This document shows, one piece after another, positions 1 through 9,094 of a stretch of 64,000 bases of DNA. The first letter of the stretch is position 1. Every line of letters starts with the position of its first letter. Position numbers and translations under genes: made by a program. Under the pieces are notes generated by a model. It saw only the letters and a program-made list of their open reading frames with translations, was not told the DNA's origin and searched no databases. Source of the DNA: Clostridia bacterium (GTDB taxonomy: Bacteria > Bacillota > Clostridia > UBA1381); the NCBI GenBank assembly GCA_900751885.1, contig CAADTH010000068.1, positions 299,421 to 363,420 of the forward strand, given 5' to 3'.

Positions 1-78
1 GCTAAGGCGCCTGATGATACCCACCATATCATGTGATGTCTTTCCGAGCGGCTTATTGACTACTATCACACCATCCAT
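1..78 (-). CDS. truB: tRNA pseudouridine synthase B, N-terminal fragment (runs off the window)
   Basis: The first 26 codons of an enzyme that makes pseudouridine-55 in the T-loop of tRNAs; the rest lies left of the window. The start MDGVIVVNKPLGKTSHD fits the TruB N-terminus (a KPxGxTSH motif). The ATG is at 78 with AAGGAAGGGG upstream. It begins 16 bases after the nrnA stop, so it is the last visible gene of the rimP-infB operon. Partial because of the window edge, not because it is broken. Confidence 0.9.
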   Translation of the reverse strand, partial: MDGVIVVNKPLGKTSHDMVGIIRRLS

Positions 79-94
79 CCTGTTTCCCCTTCCT

Positions 95-1042
95 TTATCC
101 GATGCACGCTCCGCACGCCTTCACTACACGGTCAACTGCTTCCTTCATAGAGCAGTCGAGGATTCCGCCTGCCGCCATCTTGTGACCGCCGCCTGAAAAC
201 TTTTCGGCAATCTCAGCGACATTGACCTCTCCTCCAGAGCGCATGCTGAGCTTCACCTTTCCATCCTTTTCCTTGAGACACACAGCAATCTGTGTCCCCT
301 CTACACGTCTTGGAATGTTGACAAGGCTTCCTGTACTATGTTCTTCCACGCCATATTTTTTCAGTTGCTTCTGCTCCACTGTGATAAGAGCCAGCTTCCC
401 ATCATAAAAGCTTTGGATATGTCCCATAATGTCCGCCTTTAAGCGCATCATAGAAAGGCTTTCGGTTCCGAACAGCGCTTTGGCAATCTCGGCATGGTCA
501 ATCGGTTTCTCCAATAAATCCGCCGCAATTCGCATCGTTTCAGGACTGACATTGCTATATTGAAAACTGCCGGTGTCCGCTGCAATCGCCAGATATAAAT
601 ACCGCGCAGTATCTGCATCAATTGGCACTTGCATTTGCTGAAACAGCCGCCACAGCATCTCCCCTGTAGAGGATGCATGCGCGTCGATATAGTTTGCATC
701 TGCAAAGCCTGGATTCGTGTAGTGGTGGTCGATATTGACTGTTCGCTTTGCCCTTGTGAAGATTTCTCTGCGTTCACCCAGCCTGTCTAAATCGCCGCAG
801 TCCAGCACAATACAGAGGTCATGTAAAATTTCCTGTCCGGTCGGATACACCTTATAGTCCGGATGGAGAAAGTCAAAGGTTTTGTCTATTGCTTCGCTGA
901 AGTAGCACACTGCATTCTTTCCCATCGTTTCCAGTACATGCGCCATAGAAAGACAGCTTCCGATTGCATCCGGATCCTCGCTGACATGCGCCATGACTGC
1001 CACTGATTTTGCCCTTTTTATGTTCTCTATCACTTTATCCAT
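95..1042 (-). CDS. nrnA: DHH/DHHA1 phosphoesterase, NrnA-type (nanoRNase / pAp phosphatase)
   Basis: Predicted 315-residue bifunctional oligoribonuclease and 3'-phosphoadenosine 5'-phosphate phosphatase. Visible motifs: DPDAIGS near the N-terminus, LDCGD, DHH in NIDHHYTNPG, ADTGSF, and the DHHA1 substrate loop GGGHKMAAGG near the C-terminus. I chose the ATG at 1042 because AAGGAGG lies 7 bases upstream; a start at 1084 would add 14 unlikely residues. It sits between rbfA and truB, the usual Firmicutes position. In these bacteria NrnA finishes degrading 2-5 nt RNAs in place of Orn. Confidence 0.93.
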   Translation of the reverse strand: MDKVIENIKRAKSVAVMAHVSEDPDAIGSCLSMAHVLETMGKNAVCYFSEAIDKTFDFLHPDYKVYPTGQEILHDLCIVLDCGDLDRLGERREIFTRAKRTVNIDHHYTNPGFADANYIDAHASSTGEMLWRLFQQMQVPIDADTARYLYLAIAADTGSFQYSNVSPETMRIAADLLEKPIDHAEIAKALFGTESLSMMRLKADIMGHIQSFYDGKLALITVEQKQLKKYGVEEHSTGSLVNIPRRVEGTQIAVCLKEKDGKVKLSMRSGGEVNVAEIAEKFSGGGHKMAAGGILDCSMKEAVDRVVKACGACIG

Positions 1043-1097
1043 CCGGTAATCCTCCTTATACAAACAATTCTGTGCCAAAGGCACAGAATATTGTTTG

Positions 1098-1448
1098 CTA
1101 TTTATCTTTTTTTTCTATCTCACTGATAATCTCGTTGATATGTGCGCCGTGTTCAATCGAATGGTCAAGCTCAAACAGAAATTCCGGTGTATACCGAAGA
1201 GAGAGCCTGTGTCCAATCTCACGCCGCACGAAGCCTGCCGCGCTTTTGAGTCCCTCAATCGCCTTCTTCTGCGCCTCCTCGTCGTCCATCACGCTGATGA
1301 ACGCCTTCGCATAGCGCAAATCGTTGGTGACATGGACTGCCACCACGCTTGTCATCATCGGGATGCGGCTGTCCTTGAGCTCACGAATCACCGAGCTCAA
1401 TTCCCGGCGCACCTCCTCATTGATTTTATTGATTCTATTTTGTGCCAT
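1098..1448 (-). CDS. rbfA: 30S ribosome-binding factor A
   Basis: 116 residues, the usual RbfA length. It is a single KH-like domain protein that binds the 30S subunit during late 16S rRNA maturation. The opening MAQNRINKINEEVRRELS and the central segment DSRIPMMTSVVAVHVTNDL are typical. The ATG is preceded by CGGAGG and lies 12 bases after infB, so the two are cotranscribed, as in most bacteria. Confidence 0.95.
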   Translation of the reverse strand: MAQNRINKINEEVRRELSSVIRELKDSRIPMMTSVVAVHVTNDLRYAKAFISVMDDEEAQKKAIEGLKSAAGFVRREIGHRLSLRYTPEFLFELDHSIEHGAHINEIISEIEKKDK

Positions 1449-1460
1449 TTTGTCCTCCGT

Positions 1461-3815
1461 TTATCTCTTGATTTCCTCCATGACAAAGCACTCAATGACG
1501 TCGCCCTCCTTGACATCGTTGAATCTATCGATTCCGATACCACACTCAAAGCCCTCCGCAACTTCCTTTGCGTCATCCTTAAAGCGCTTTAAGCTGTCAA
1601 TCTCGCCTTCATGCACGACAATACCGTCACGTACCAAACGAATCTGTGCGTTTCTCTGAATCTTACCGTCTGTCACATAGGAGCCTGCAATCGTTCCGAC
1701 GCCTGAAACCTTAAAGGTCTGGCGGACCTCCGCGTGACCGACAACCACTTCCTTGAATTCTGGATCAAGCATGCCCTTCATCGCCGCTTCAATTTCTTCG
1801 ATTGCCTGATAAATGACGCGGTACAAGCGGATATCTACTTCATTTTGCTCTGCTGCCGCACTCGCGCCTGCGTCAGGGCGCACATTGAATCCAACGATGA
1901 TTGCGTTCGACGCGTTTGCCAGCATCACGTCCGACTCGTTGATTGCACCGACACCGCCATGAATCGCACGGACGCGCACCTCGTCATTGGAGAGCTTCTC
2001 AAGCGACTGCTTGACTGCCTCCACAGAACCCTGCACATCCGCCTTGATAATGACGTCGAGCTCCTTCATATTGCCTTCATCAATCTGGGAGAAGAGATTG
2101 TCGAGCGATACCTTGACCGCCGCATTGAATTTTGTCTCCTTTTGCTCCTGACGGCGTGTTTCCGCAACGTCTCTTGCAAGTTTTTCATCCTTCACCACAT
2201 GGAACTGGTCTCCGCCCGCAGGCGCCTCGGAAAGTCCCAAAATCTCTACTGGAGTGGACGGCGGAGCCTGCTTGACTCTTCTTCCCTTATCATTAATCAT
2301 GGCACGCACACGGCCAACTGCCATTCCAGCAATTACGGTATCTCCCACATGGAGCGTTCCGTCCTGTACCAATACAGTCGCGACCGGTCCGCGTCCCTTG
2401 TCGATTTTTGCCTCGATTACAGTTCCCCTTGCCGCCTTATTTGGATTTGCCTTCAATTCCTTCATGTCGGCAACCAAAAGTACCATTTCCAAAAGTCCAT
2501 CAATATTGATTTGCTTTTTCGCTGAAATTTCCACGCAGATGGTGTCACCGCCCCATTCTTCCGGGACAAGCTCATACTCGACAAGCGCTTGTTTCACGCG
2601 TTCTGGATTTGCGCCTTCCTTGTCAATCTTATTGATTGCCACGACAATCGTAACACCTGCCGCTTTTGCATGGTTGATTGCCTCAACCGTCTGCGGCATG
2701 ATTCCATCATCCGCCGCAACAATCAAAATCGCAACATCCGTCACCTGGGCGCCGCGCGCGCGCATAGTTGTGAACGCTTCATGACCCGGTGTGTCCAAAA
2801 ATGTGATATCACGGTCACCCAAACGCACGCTGTATGCGCCAATGTGCTGTGTGATACCGCCAGCTTCCGTTTCGATGACACTGGTGTTTCGGATTGCATC
2901 CAAAAGGGAGGTCTTTCCGTGGTCGACGTGTCCCATAACAACAACGACCGGCGGACGGGAAACCAAATCTTCCGGCTTATCCTCTTCCTCCTCAAATAGA
3001 ATATCTTCTTTTGTGAGGATAACCTCTTTTTCCACTTCTATTCCAAGCTCATCTGCAATCAACTGTGCCGTATCGAAATCAATGGATTGTGTGATGGTCG
3101 CCATCACGCCGAGCATAAACAGCTTTTTGATAATCTCCGCCGCGCTCTTGCCAATCTTCTTTGCAAAATCTCCGACTGTGATTTCCTCTGGAATTATAAC
3201 CTTTTTCGGCTCTTCCTTCTTCTTTGCTTCAGGCTGTTTTACAGCCTCTTGGTGTTTCGGCGCTTTTTTCTTTGCTTTTACCTTTTTGTGTCCGCCGTCG
3301 AGCTTAATATTCTCCGGAACGAGGTCTTCTATGCGCTCTTCGTTTTCGATTCTCTCAAGCTCTACCGTTGACTGCCTTGTATCCACATAGCGCACCTTTT
3401 TTTCTATCGGTTTTGAGACTGCAGCATCAATTTCATCCTGCGCGCTTTCCTTTGAAGGTACATTTTTTTTCTCTGCCATCTTTGGCTGTTGCTTTACTGC
3501 AGGCTTTGCAAGCGGTTTTTCCTGCTCTTTTGTTGTGCCTGCCGCTTCTTTTTTCTTCGGCGCCTCTGGTTGTTTTTTCTCTTGCGGTTTTGGCTGCGGC
3601 GTTTCCTTTTTGATTGCTTCCGGAAGCGGAGAGTTTCCGATATCATGCAGCTGTGTATAGATTTCCAAAATCAAACTGAGCTGATCCTCCTCCAATGTAC
3701 TCATATGATTTTTTAATTCTACACCATATCCAGCCATTTTTTCTATAATGTCTTTACTGCTTACTTTTAAATCCTTTGCAATTTCATGTACTCTCGGTTT
3801 TGATACTTTCGCCAT
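1461..3815 (-). CDS. infB: Translation initiation factor IF-2
   Basis: 784-residue GTPase that places initiator tRNA on the 30S subunit and promotes subunit joining. An IF2 N-terminal domain (about 1-55) is followed by a Lys/Glu/Pro-rich linker (about 60-205) and a second IF2-N domain (about 208-260). The G domain then shows GHVDHGKT (295-302), DTPGHEAF (341-348) and NKID (395-398), followed by the beta-barrel and C-terminal domains. Starts at an ATG after AGAGAGGAAGGG. It is the central gene of the nusA-infB operon. Confidence 0.98.
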   Translation of the reverse strand: MAKVSKPRVHEIAKDLKVSSKDIIEKMAGYGVELKNHMSTLEEDQLSLILEIYTQLHDIGNSPLPEAIKKETPQPKPQEKKQPEAPKKKEAAGTTKEQEKPLAKPAVKQQPKMAEKKNVPSKESAQDEIDAAVSKPIEKKVRYVDTRQSTVELERIENEERIEDLVPENIKLDGGHKKVKAKKKAPKHQEAVKQPEAKKKEEPKKVIIPEEITVGDFAKKIGKSAAEIIKKLFMLGVMATITQSIDFDTAQLIADELGIEVEKEVILTKEDILFEEEEDKPEDLVSRPPVVVVMGHVDHGKTSLLDAIRNTSVIETEAGGITQHIGAYSVRLGDRDITFLDTPGHEAFTTMRARGAQVTDVAILIVAADDGIMPQTVEAINHAKAAGVTIVVAINKIDKEGANPERVKQALVEYELVPEEWGGDTICVEISAKKQINIDGLLEMVLLVADMKELKANPNKAARGTVIEAKIDKGRGPVATVLVQDGTLHVGDTVIAGMAVGRVRAMINDKGRRVKQAPPSTPVEILGLSEAPAGGDQFHVVKDEKLARDVAETRRQEQKETKFNAAVKVSLDNLFSQIDEGNMKELDVIIKADVQGSVEAVKQSLEKLSNDEVRVRAIHGGVGAINESDVMLANASNAIIVGFNVRPDAGASAAAEQNEVDIRLYRVIYQAIEEIEAAMKGMLDPEFKEVVVGHAEVRQTFKVSGVGTIAGSYVTDGKIQRNAQIRLVRDGIVVHEGEIDSLKRFKDDAKEVAEGFECGIGIDRFNDVKEGDVIECFVMEEIKR

Positions 3816-3837
3816 AAATTCACCCTTCCTCTCTCTG

Positions 3838-4161
3838 CTATCCGTTGTTTCTGCCAGCAGAATACTTCTCCATAATCGCGCCCGCGAACCGCCTGTCAGT
3901 CACTGCCAGAGCCGCCCGCTGTCCGCCGCCTCCTGTAAATTTGCCGAGGCTTTCCTTGTCTCCGTACTCTATATATCTAATCTTATAGTAATTACACGCG
4001 TCGCGGATTGATTTTTTTCCGCCCTCCGACGTATCACATGCAATCACAACAAGCTTTGCCGCTCTTTCCTTGATTGCCTTTTCACATAAAAATTCACCGC
4101 TTACCACTTTTCCTGCGCGTTTTGCAAGTCCAATCATGCCAAGCACTTTGTCTGTATTCAC
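3838..4161 (-). CDS. ylxQ: L7Ae/L30e-family ribosomal protein (YlxQ)
   Basis: 107-residue L7Ae-fold protein of the YlxQ group, which binds kink-turn RNA. The segment LGMIGLAKRAGKVVSGE is the family hallmark. The start is a GTG that overlaps the rnpM stop (GTGA), so translation is probably coupled. It lies between rnpM and infB, its standard Firmicutes position. Its cellular role is not settled; RNA binding is inferred from the family. Confidence 0.9.
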   Translation of the reverse strand: MNTDKVLGMIGLAKRAGKVVSGEFLCEKAIKERAAKLVVIACDTSEGGKKSIRDACNYYKIRYIEYGDKESLGKFTGGGGQRAALAVTDRRFAGAIMEKYSAGRNNG

Positions 4162-4421
4162 TCTGTCCGCTCCTTTAATGCTTCGTAAATCTCTTTGGGC
4201 ACTGCCTTTTTAAAATTTTTCTCCAGTGCCCTTTTTTTGAGCGCAATCCGGAAGCAAGTTTCCCTTCTGCACAGATACGCACCGCGCCCGTCTGATTTTC
4301 CTGTCTCATCCAGTTTAACCTGTCCAGTTTCATTTTCGCGCACAACCCGCAGCATCTCGCTCTTTGGACGCATTTGCCTGCATCCCATACACATTCTCAG
4401 TGGTATATGCTTTTCTTTCAA
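4158..4421 (-). CDS. rnpM: RNase P modulator RnpM (YlxR, DUF448)
   Basis: 87-residue YlxR-family protein. The RNA-contact motif GRGAYLC and the N-terminal CMGCR are visible. Members bind RNase P RNA and modulate its activity. The frame begins with a TTG at 4421 after GGGGAGGAAG, 3 bases beyond the nusA stop. It ends in a 4-base overlap with ylxQ, so this is a tightly coupled gene pair. Confidence 0.92.
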   Translation of the reverse strand: MKEKHIPLRMCMGCRQMRPKSEMLRVVRENETGQVKLDETGKSDGRGAYLCRRETCFRIALKKRALEKNFKKAVPKEIYEALKERTE

Positions 4422-4424
4422 TGC

Positions 4425-5477
4425 TTATGCTTCCTCCCCAGGTACATTCGTATCTGCTGTAATATCGATTTTCCAGCCTGTAAGCCTTGCAGCCAGCCGT
4501 ACATTCTGACCCGCTTTTCCAATTGCCAAGGAAAGCTGGTACTCTGGCACAACCACTCTGGCGCTTTTATTTTCCTCGTCGATTTCCGCTGAGATGACCT
4601 TCGACGGACTCAAACTTGCCGCGATATAGTCTGCCGGATTCTCACTCCATTTTACAATGTCGATTTTCTCATCCTTGAGTTCATCGCCAATATGCTGCAC
4701 GCGGATTCCCTTCGGACCGATACACGCTCCCTGCGGGTCGATGTCAGGATCTTTAGAATACACCGCAATCTTTGTTCTCGAACCCGCCTCCCGCGCGACG
4801 CTCTTAATTTCTACGATTCCCTCCTGAATCTCCGGCACCTCCTGATAAAACAGCCGTTTCACGAGTCCCGGATGGGTACGCGAGAGCAAAATCTGAGTTC
4901 CCTTTGCACCGTTTTTCACTTCGCTCACATAGCACTTGACCCACTGATGAATCTCATACGTTTCCCCAGGAACCTGTTCACTGGCAGGGAGAAGCGCCTC
5001 AATTTTGCCGATATCCACAAACACATTCCCGCGTTCAATGCGCTGTACCTTTCCGGAAACAATATCGTTTTCTTTTTCTGTGTATTCACTGTAGATAATG
5101 CCGCGCTCTGCCTCGCGAAGCCGCTGGGTTACGACCTGCTTTGCCGTCATTGCCGCGATCCGTCCAAAATTCTTCGGTGTTACCTCAATATCCACGACAT
5201 CACCAATATGGTACTGTCCGCTGATATTTTTTGCATCATCAATCGAAATCTGTGCCTGTGGGTCGACGACATCCTCCGGTTCGACCACTTCCTTCTGCGC
5301 AAATACCTTTACGTCGCCTGTTTCCCGATTCATGACAACCTCGACGTTCTGTGCTGATGCAAAATTTCTCTTGTATGCCGCAACGAGCGCCGCATCCAGC
5401 GCATCCAAAATTACATCTGTGCTAATCCCTTTTTCTCTTCCCAAATCAGTTAATGCACTGATTAACTCCTGACTCAT
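4425..5477 (-). CDS. nusA: Transcription termination/antitermination factor NusA
   Basis: 350-residue RNA polymerase-binding factor that controls pausing, termination and antitermination. An N-terminal polymerase-binding domain (about 1-125) is followed by an S1 domain (about 130-200) and two KH domains ending with AIGKAGQNVRLAARLTGW. It lacks the C-terminal acidic repeats of proteobacterial NusA, as is normal in Firmicutes. The ATG follows GGGGGAGGAAG. Second gene of the operon after rimP. Confidence 0.97.
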   Translation of the reverse strand: MSQELISALTDLGREKGISTDVILDALDAALVAAYKRNFASAQNVEVVMNRETGDVKVFAQKEVVEPEDVVDPQAQISIDDAKNISGQYHIGDVVDIEVTPKNFGRIAAMTAKQVVTQRLREAERGIIYSEYTEKENDIVSGKVQRIERGNVFVDIGKIEALLPASEQVPGETYEIHQWVKCYVSEVKNGAKGTQILLSRTHPGLVKRLFYQEVPEIQEGIVEIKSVAREAGSRTKIAVYSKDPDIDPQGACIGPKGIRVQHIGDELKDEKIDIVKWSENPADYIAASLSPSKVISAEIDEENKSARVVVPEYQLSLAIGKAGQNVRLAARLTGWKIDITADTNVPGEEA

Positions 5478-5494
5478 TGTTTTCTTCCTCCCCC

Positions 5495-5953
5495 TTAAAA
5501 CCGAAACGAAAGCCGAATCCAGACCGCCTGATTGATGGGTATTTGGATTTCGTTTCCTTCCACCTCTACTGCCGCTGTATTATCTTTATATGCTGTTAAA
5601 ATTCCAGAGAATTCTTTTTTCCCATCTAGTGCCTGATACAATTTGACATCTACTTCCCGACCAATATAATAAAGGAATTCCCTCTCCTTCTTCAAAATAC
5701 GGTCCACGCCCGGCGATGACACCTCCAGGCAGTAATTCTGTTCAATCGGGTCTGTTTCATCAAGCCTATCGGAAAGTGCACGGTTGACCTGTTCGCAGTC
5801 GTCAATCGTCACTCCATCCTGCTTGTCGATGAATACACGCAGATACCAGTCTCCGTCCTCCTTCTGGAATGCCGCGTCTACCACGTCGATTCCACATCCT
5901 TGGCAGATTTCTTCCGCCAGCCGGATTACGGTACGTTCTATTTCCTTTGCCAC
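5495..5953 (-). CDS. rimP: Ribosome maturation factor RimP
   Basis: 152-residue factor that assists 30S assembly by acting on the S12 region. The segments VDAAFQKEDGDWYLRVFID and YCLEVSSPGVDRILKKE are diagnostic. I start it at a GTG at 5953 because GGGAGG lies 6 bases upstream; a longer frame from 6019 would translate the leader hairpin. First gene of the nusA-infB operon, with its promoter about 90 bases upstream. Confidence 0.93.
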   Translation of the reverse strand: MAKEIERTVIRLAEEICQGCGIDVVDAAFQKEDGDWYLRVFIDKQDGVTIDDCEQVNRALSDRLDETDPIEQNYCLEVSSPGVDRILKKEREFLYYIGREVDVKLYQALDGKKEFSGILTAYKDNTAAVEVEGNEIQIPINQAVWIRLSFRF

Positions 5954-5984
5954 CTTGTTCCTCCCTTTTTTTCGTATACAATAT

Positions 5985-6012
5985 GAAAGAGTGGGTTTTC
6001 GCCCACTCTTTC
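5985..6012 (-). promoter_or_regulatory. Leader hairpin of the rimP operon
   Basis: A perfect 11-bp stem (GAAAGAGTGGG / CCCACTCTTTC) with a 6-base loop lies between the operon promoter and the rimP start. No U-run follows it, so it is not a simple terminator. It may stabilise the mRNA or be a site for NusA or ribosome-assembly feedback; that role is inference. Confidence 0.6.
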
Positions 6013-6041
6013 TCATCACTCAACTTAGATTATTCTTTGCT

Positions 6042-6070
6042 ATTATACCACTGTTTCTCTTCTATTACAA
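6042..6070 (-). promoter_or_regulatory. Sigma-A promoter of the rimP-nusA-infB operon
   Basis: -35 TTGTAA (6065-6070) and -10 TATAAT (6042-6047) with exactly 17 bp between them, reading toward rimP. It lies just upstream of the leader hairpin and separates this operon from the LCP genes. Confidence 0.8.
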
Positions 6071-6181
6071 GTCCTTTTACAAATATTTTATGAAGAACAC
6101 ACAGATTTTATTCCCTTGTGTGCACAGACAATCTGAAAAAGCGTTTAAACATCCGGCATTCTTCCATGCTCCGACGCGATA

Positions 6182-7504
6182 TCACTCATCCTCAGAGGAG
6201 CTTGACCCCGTATCCGAGCCACCAGAGCTCGACGGCTTCGTTGGCTTATCCGTCGCAGACGGCTTATCCGTGGCTGATGGTTTTTTGGTCGGACTGGTCG
6301 TCGGCTTTGGTGATTTTGTCGCCTTCGGCTCGTCTTCATTCTCATCAATTACCGTTGGCTTCGGTGTATTGGTTGGCTTTTGAGTCGGTTTCGGCGTCGA
6401 CTTGGAAGAAGAGCCTGAACCGTCATCCGATTGAGACGGCTTCTTTGTCGGAGTCGCAGTCTCTTTGCTCTTTTTCTTGTCTTTGCTCTTTGAGCTTCCG
6501 TCCGGCGCGTCAATCGTAATGTTCGAAGCGTCGTAGCCGAACGTATTTTGAATCAAATCTTTGAGTTCCTCCATGTCGCAAATCCAATAGGACGCCCCAT
6601 AATCTGTACCGTTACTCTTTCCAGGCAGATTGTACGCCGCAATATTTTCCGACTTGAAATCCTTTAGGTTTCCAACATACTTCATCACATCGCCGAGGGT
6701 AAAGTTTGTCTTGATATCCTGCGTGAGCTGGTTGTATAAATCAGGCACCTTCAAAATGAGCGCCGGCGTCAGCTTCTGACTTACCAGCTCTTTTACGAAC
6801 TGCTGCTGTACCTCGATTCTGCCGCGGTCGCCATCCGGATAGCTCACGCGCTTTCCATTGTATGGATTACTCTTTCGATAGCGCAAAAGCTGCTGACACT
6901 GATTTCCCGTCAAAACCTGCTCGCCCGGCTTCAAATGAATATGTAGGTTCTGCGTCGGGTCGTCATAATTCATCCCCAGTCCAGGACGATTCAGCGCCTC
7001 TCCCTCCACGTCCGGCACATTGAACTTTACGCCGCCGAGCGCGTCGATAAAATGGTCGATTGCACTGAAGCTGAATTCCACATAATAGTTAATTGGAATT
7101 CCTGTCAGACGCGTCACCGCCTCGATTGACCCCTCCGGTCCGGCAATCTTTCCCGTCATGCCGCCAATGGCGTGCGCCGCGTTGATTTTTTGATATTTTG
7201 TGCCGATATACATTCTCGTATCACGCGGAATCGATAAAAGGTTGACCTTGTTTTCCTTTAAATCATAGGATGCCACCATGATTGCATCCGTGCGAAGTCC
7301 CTCCACATCGACCCCCAAAAGAAGGACATTCAGCTTTCCGTCCGCCTTATTCACAGGAACGAGCGAACCATCGTCCTCGTTTTTGTTTTTTGAAAAGTTC
7401 ATGCCCATACAGACTGCCGCAATGCCGACAATCAGTGCCAAAGACACGCCCAGCACCTGAAAATACCTCTTTTTATTGATTCTGACTCTCTTTCGTTTTG
7501 CCAA
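6182..7504 (-). CDS. LytR-CpsA-Psr family wall-polymer ligase with Ser/Thr/Pro-rich tail
   Basis: 440-residue membrane-anchored LCP enzyme, predicted to attach teichoic acid or capsule polymers to peptidoglycan outside the cell. A basic N-terminus and one membrane segment (about 14-35) precede the LCP domain, with TDAIMVASYD, SIPRDTRMYI, KINAAHAIGG and YYVEFSF. The last 95 or so residues are a low-complexity Ser/Thr/Pro/Lys tail, probably a wall-spanning linker. The frame starts at a TTG after AAAGGG. It lies 48 bases downstream of a paralogue and probably shares its promoter. Confidence 0.9.
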   Translation of the reverse strand: MAKRKRVRINKKRYFQVLGVSLALIVGIAAVCMGMNFSKNKNEDDGSLVPVNKADGKLNVLLLGVDVEGLRTDAIMVASYDLKENKVNLLSIPRDTRMYIGTKYQKINAAHAIGGMTGKIAGPEGSIEAVTRLTGIPINYYVEFSFSAIDHFIDALGGVKFNVPDVEGEALNRPGLGMNYDDPTQNLHIHLKPGEQVLTGNQCQQLLRYRKSNPYNGKRVSYPDGDRGRIEVQQQFVKELVSQKLTPALILKVPDLYNQLTQDIKTNFTLGDVMKYVGNLKDFKSENIAAYNLPGKSNGTDYGASYWICDMEELKDLIQNTFGYDASNITIDAPDGSSKSKDKKKSKETATPTKKPSQSDDGSGSSSKSTPKPTQKPTNTPKPTVIDENEDEPKATKSPKPTTSPTKKPSATDKPSATDKPTKPSSSGGSDTGSSSSEDE

Positions 7505-7552
7505 TTCTCACAATCCCTTTCTTTGCAGATAATACCAAAAGCCGTCCCCATT

Positions 7553-8434
7553 TTAATAACCAAACTCTGTTTCCAATAACGCTTTCATTTTACTCTTATC
7601 GCAAATCCAATAGGACGCATCGTAATCTGTATCGTTGTAATTGCCGGGAAGCTGATACGTCTCAATCTGTTGTGCCGAAAGCTCTTTGACATCCGGCAGA
7701 TATTTTATGATATCAGAAAGTGTCAGGTTCGTTTTGATTTCCGCCTTTAACTGCTGATACAGCTTTGGAAGCTTTCCTATCAATGATGGAGTGAGCTTCT
7801 GCTGTGCAAGCGCGTGCAGAAAATCCTGCTGAACCTGAATTCTTTTAATATCTCCCTCTCTGTATTTACGAAACCGCAAAAGCTGCTGTGCGCTCTCTCC
7901 GTCTAAGTGTTGATATCCCTTTTTTAAGTGAATGTTTAAGTTTTGTTCCGGATCCCGGTAGGACATGTTGCATGGTACATCGAAGTCTACGCCGCCAAGC
8001 GCATCGATGGTTTTTTCAAACGCATCAAAGCTGAATTCCACATAATAATGCACCGGAACGCCTGTGAGGTCTGTCACCGCCTGCGCCGACCCAACCGGAC
8101 CCTTCATTTTCCCATTTTCCCCTGTGATCGCATGTGCCGCATTAATTTTTTTGTACGACTTTCCCAATCGCACCCTCGTGTCGCGTGGAATCGACAACAG
8201 CTTAAGCGTATGCCGCTCGCGGTCAAAGCTTGAAAGTATCATGACATCGGTGCGAAGTCCCTCTGCGTCGGTTCCCAATATCAGCGTGTTGATTGTCTCC
8301 TGCTGTATGGGCGGCGTGTTTTGGACAGAATCTGTCTCTTTTTCAGGGACATCCGCTGTCTGGTGGGCAAAAACCACACCCGCACCAATACCGATTAATA
8401 GAATAAAAAGGAACAAATAAGTTTTGCTTTTCAA
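7553..8434 (-). CDS. LytR-CpsA-Psr family wall-polymer ligase
   Basis: 293-residue LCP protein with an N-terminal membrane anchor (about 5-24) and the same motifs as its neighbour: TDVMILSSFD, SIPRDTRVRL, KINAAHAITG and YYVEFSFDAF. It lacks the low-complexity tail, so it ends with the catalytic domain. The two genes look like a tandem duplication in which only the downstream copy has a tail. A promoter is at 8536-8565. Confidence 0.9.
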   Translation of the reverse strand: MKSKTYLFLFILLIGIGAGVVFAHQTADVPEKETDSVQNTPPIQQETINTLILGTDAEGLRTDVMILSSFDRERHTLKLLSIPRDTRVRLGKSYKKINAAHAITGENGKMKGPVGSAQAVTDLTGVPVHYYVEFSFDAFEKTIDALGGVDFDVPCNMSYRDPEQNLNIHLKKGYQHLDGESAQQLLRFRKYREGDIKRIQVQQDFLHALAQQKLTPSLIGKLPKLYQQLKAEIKTNLTLSDIIKYLPDVKELSAQQIETYQLPGNYNDTDYDASYWICDKSKMKALLETEFGY

Positions 8435-8535
8435 AGTATCACTCCTACAAGAAACGGGATTTTCTCTTTATTGTCGCTTGTTTTGGAAATATTATACCCA
8501 TTTTCTTGTCTGCCGCCATACGAATCCATTTTAAA

Positions 8536-8565
8536 ATTATATCACCTTTTGAGATATTATGTCAA
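8536..8565 (-). promoter_or_regulatory. Promoter of the LCP gene pair
   Basis: -35 TTGACA (8560-8565) and -10 TATAAT (8536-8541), 18-bp spacer, reading toward the LCP gene at 8434. The leader is about 95 bases. Confidence 0.75.
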
Positions 8566-8682
8566 GATTCCTACAATGTTTTCTCTTTTTTATCAAAAAA
8601 ACAATTGATTGCTATAGACGGTTTTACTTTGGCAGCCCCTATGTGGTCGAGGATAGCATGACTTATAAATGGCTTCTTTCAA

Positions 8683-8722
8683 GCATAAAAAAAACGAAGT
8701 AAAGGTTTCTTTACTTCGTTTT
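8683..8722 (-). terminator. Terminator of the tRNA operon
   Basis: 14-bp stem AAAACGAAGTAAAG / CTTTACTTCGTTTT with a 4-base loop, followed on the minus strand by a T-run. It touches the encoded CCA end of tRNA-Tyr. Confidence 0.85.
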
Positions 8723-8806
8723 GGTGGGAGAGGATGGATTCGAACCATCGAAGTCGATGACAACAGATTTACAGTCTGCCCCCTTTGGCCGCTCGGGAAC
8801 TCTCCC
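8722..8806 (-). tRNA. tRNA-Tyr (anticodon GUA)
   Basis: 85-base class II tRNA with a long variable arm, acceptor pairing GGGAGAG/CTCTCCC and the anticodon loop read as GTA on the minus strand. CCA is encoded. Last of four tRNAs in the operon. Confidence 0.95.
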
Positions 8807-8840
8807 ATATGTACAGATACCAAATTGGTATCTGTAAACA

Positions 8841-8916
8841 TGGAGCTGGTGATGGGACTCGAACCCGCGACCTGCTGATTACAAATCAGCTGCTCTACCA
8901 ATTGAGCTACACCAGC
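8841..8916 (-). tRNA. tRNA-Thr (anticodon UGU)
   Basis: 76 bases, acceptor GCTGGTG/CACCAGC, anticodon stem GCTGA/TCAGC with loop TTTGTAA giving anticodon TGT. CCA is encoded. Confidence 0.95.
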
Positions 8917-8949
8917 ATACATACTATGAAATTGTCTCTTGAAAAAAAA

Positions 8950-9025
8950 TGGTGGGCGTAATAGGGCTCGAACCTATGACCCTCTGCTTGTAAGGCAGAT
9001 GCTCTCCCAGCTGAGCTATACGCCC
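8950..9025 (-). tRNA. tRNA-Val (anticodon UAC)
   Basis: 76 bases, acceptor GGGCGTA/TACGCCC, anticodon stem TCTGC/GCAGA with loop CTTACAA giving TAC. CCA is encoded. Confidence 0.95.
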
Positions 9026-9094
9026 GACTCAAACGCTGACTGAATTATTTTACCATATCTCTACCAGCTTGTCAAGCATTTTTCTCCAAAATAT

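Noticed and set aside
1095..1592. Long plus-strand frames opposite rbfA, infB, nusA and other minus-strand genes
   Set aside because: They are shadows of real genes with no ribosome sites and unnatural composition.
8593..8922. A 109-codon minus-strand frame across the tRNA-Tyr and tRNA-Thr genes
   Set aside because: It is the translated tRNA sequence (GVAQLVEQLICNQQVAGSSP is a well-known false peptide) and has no ribosome site.
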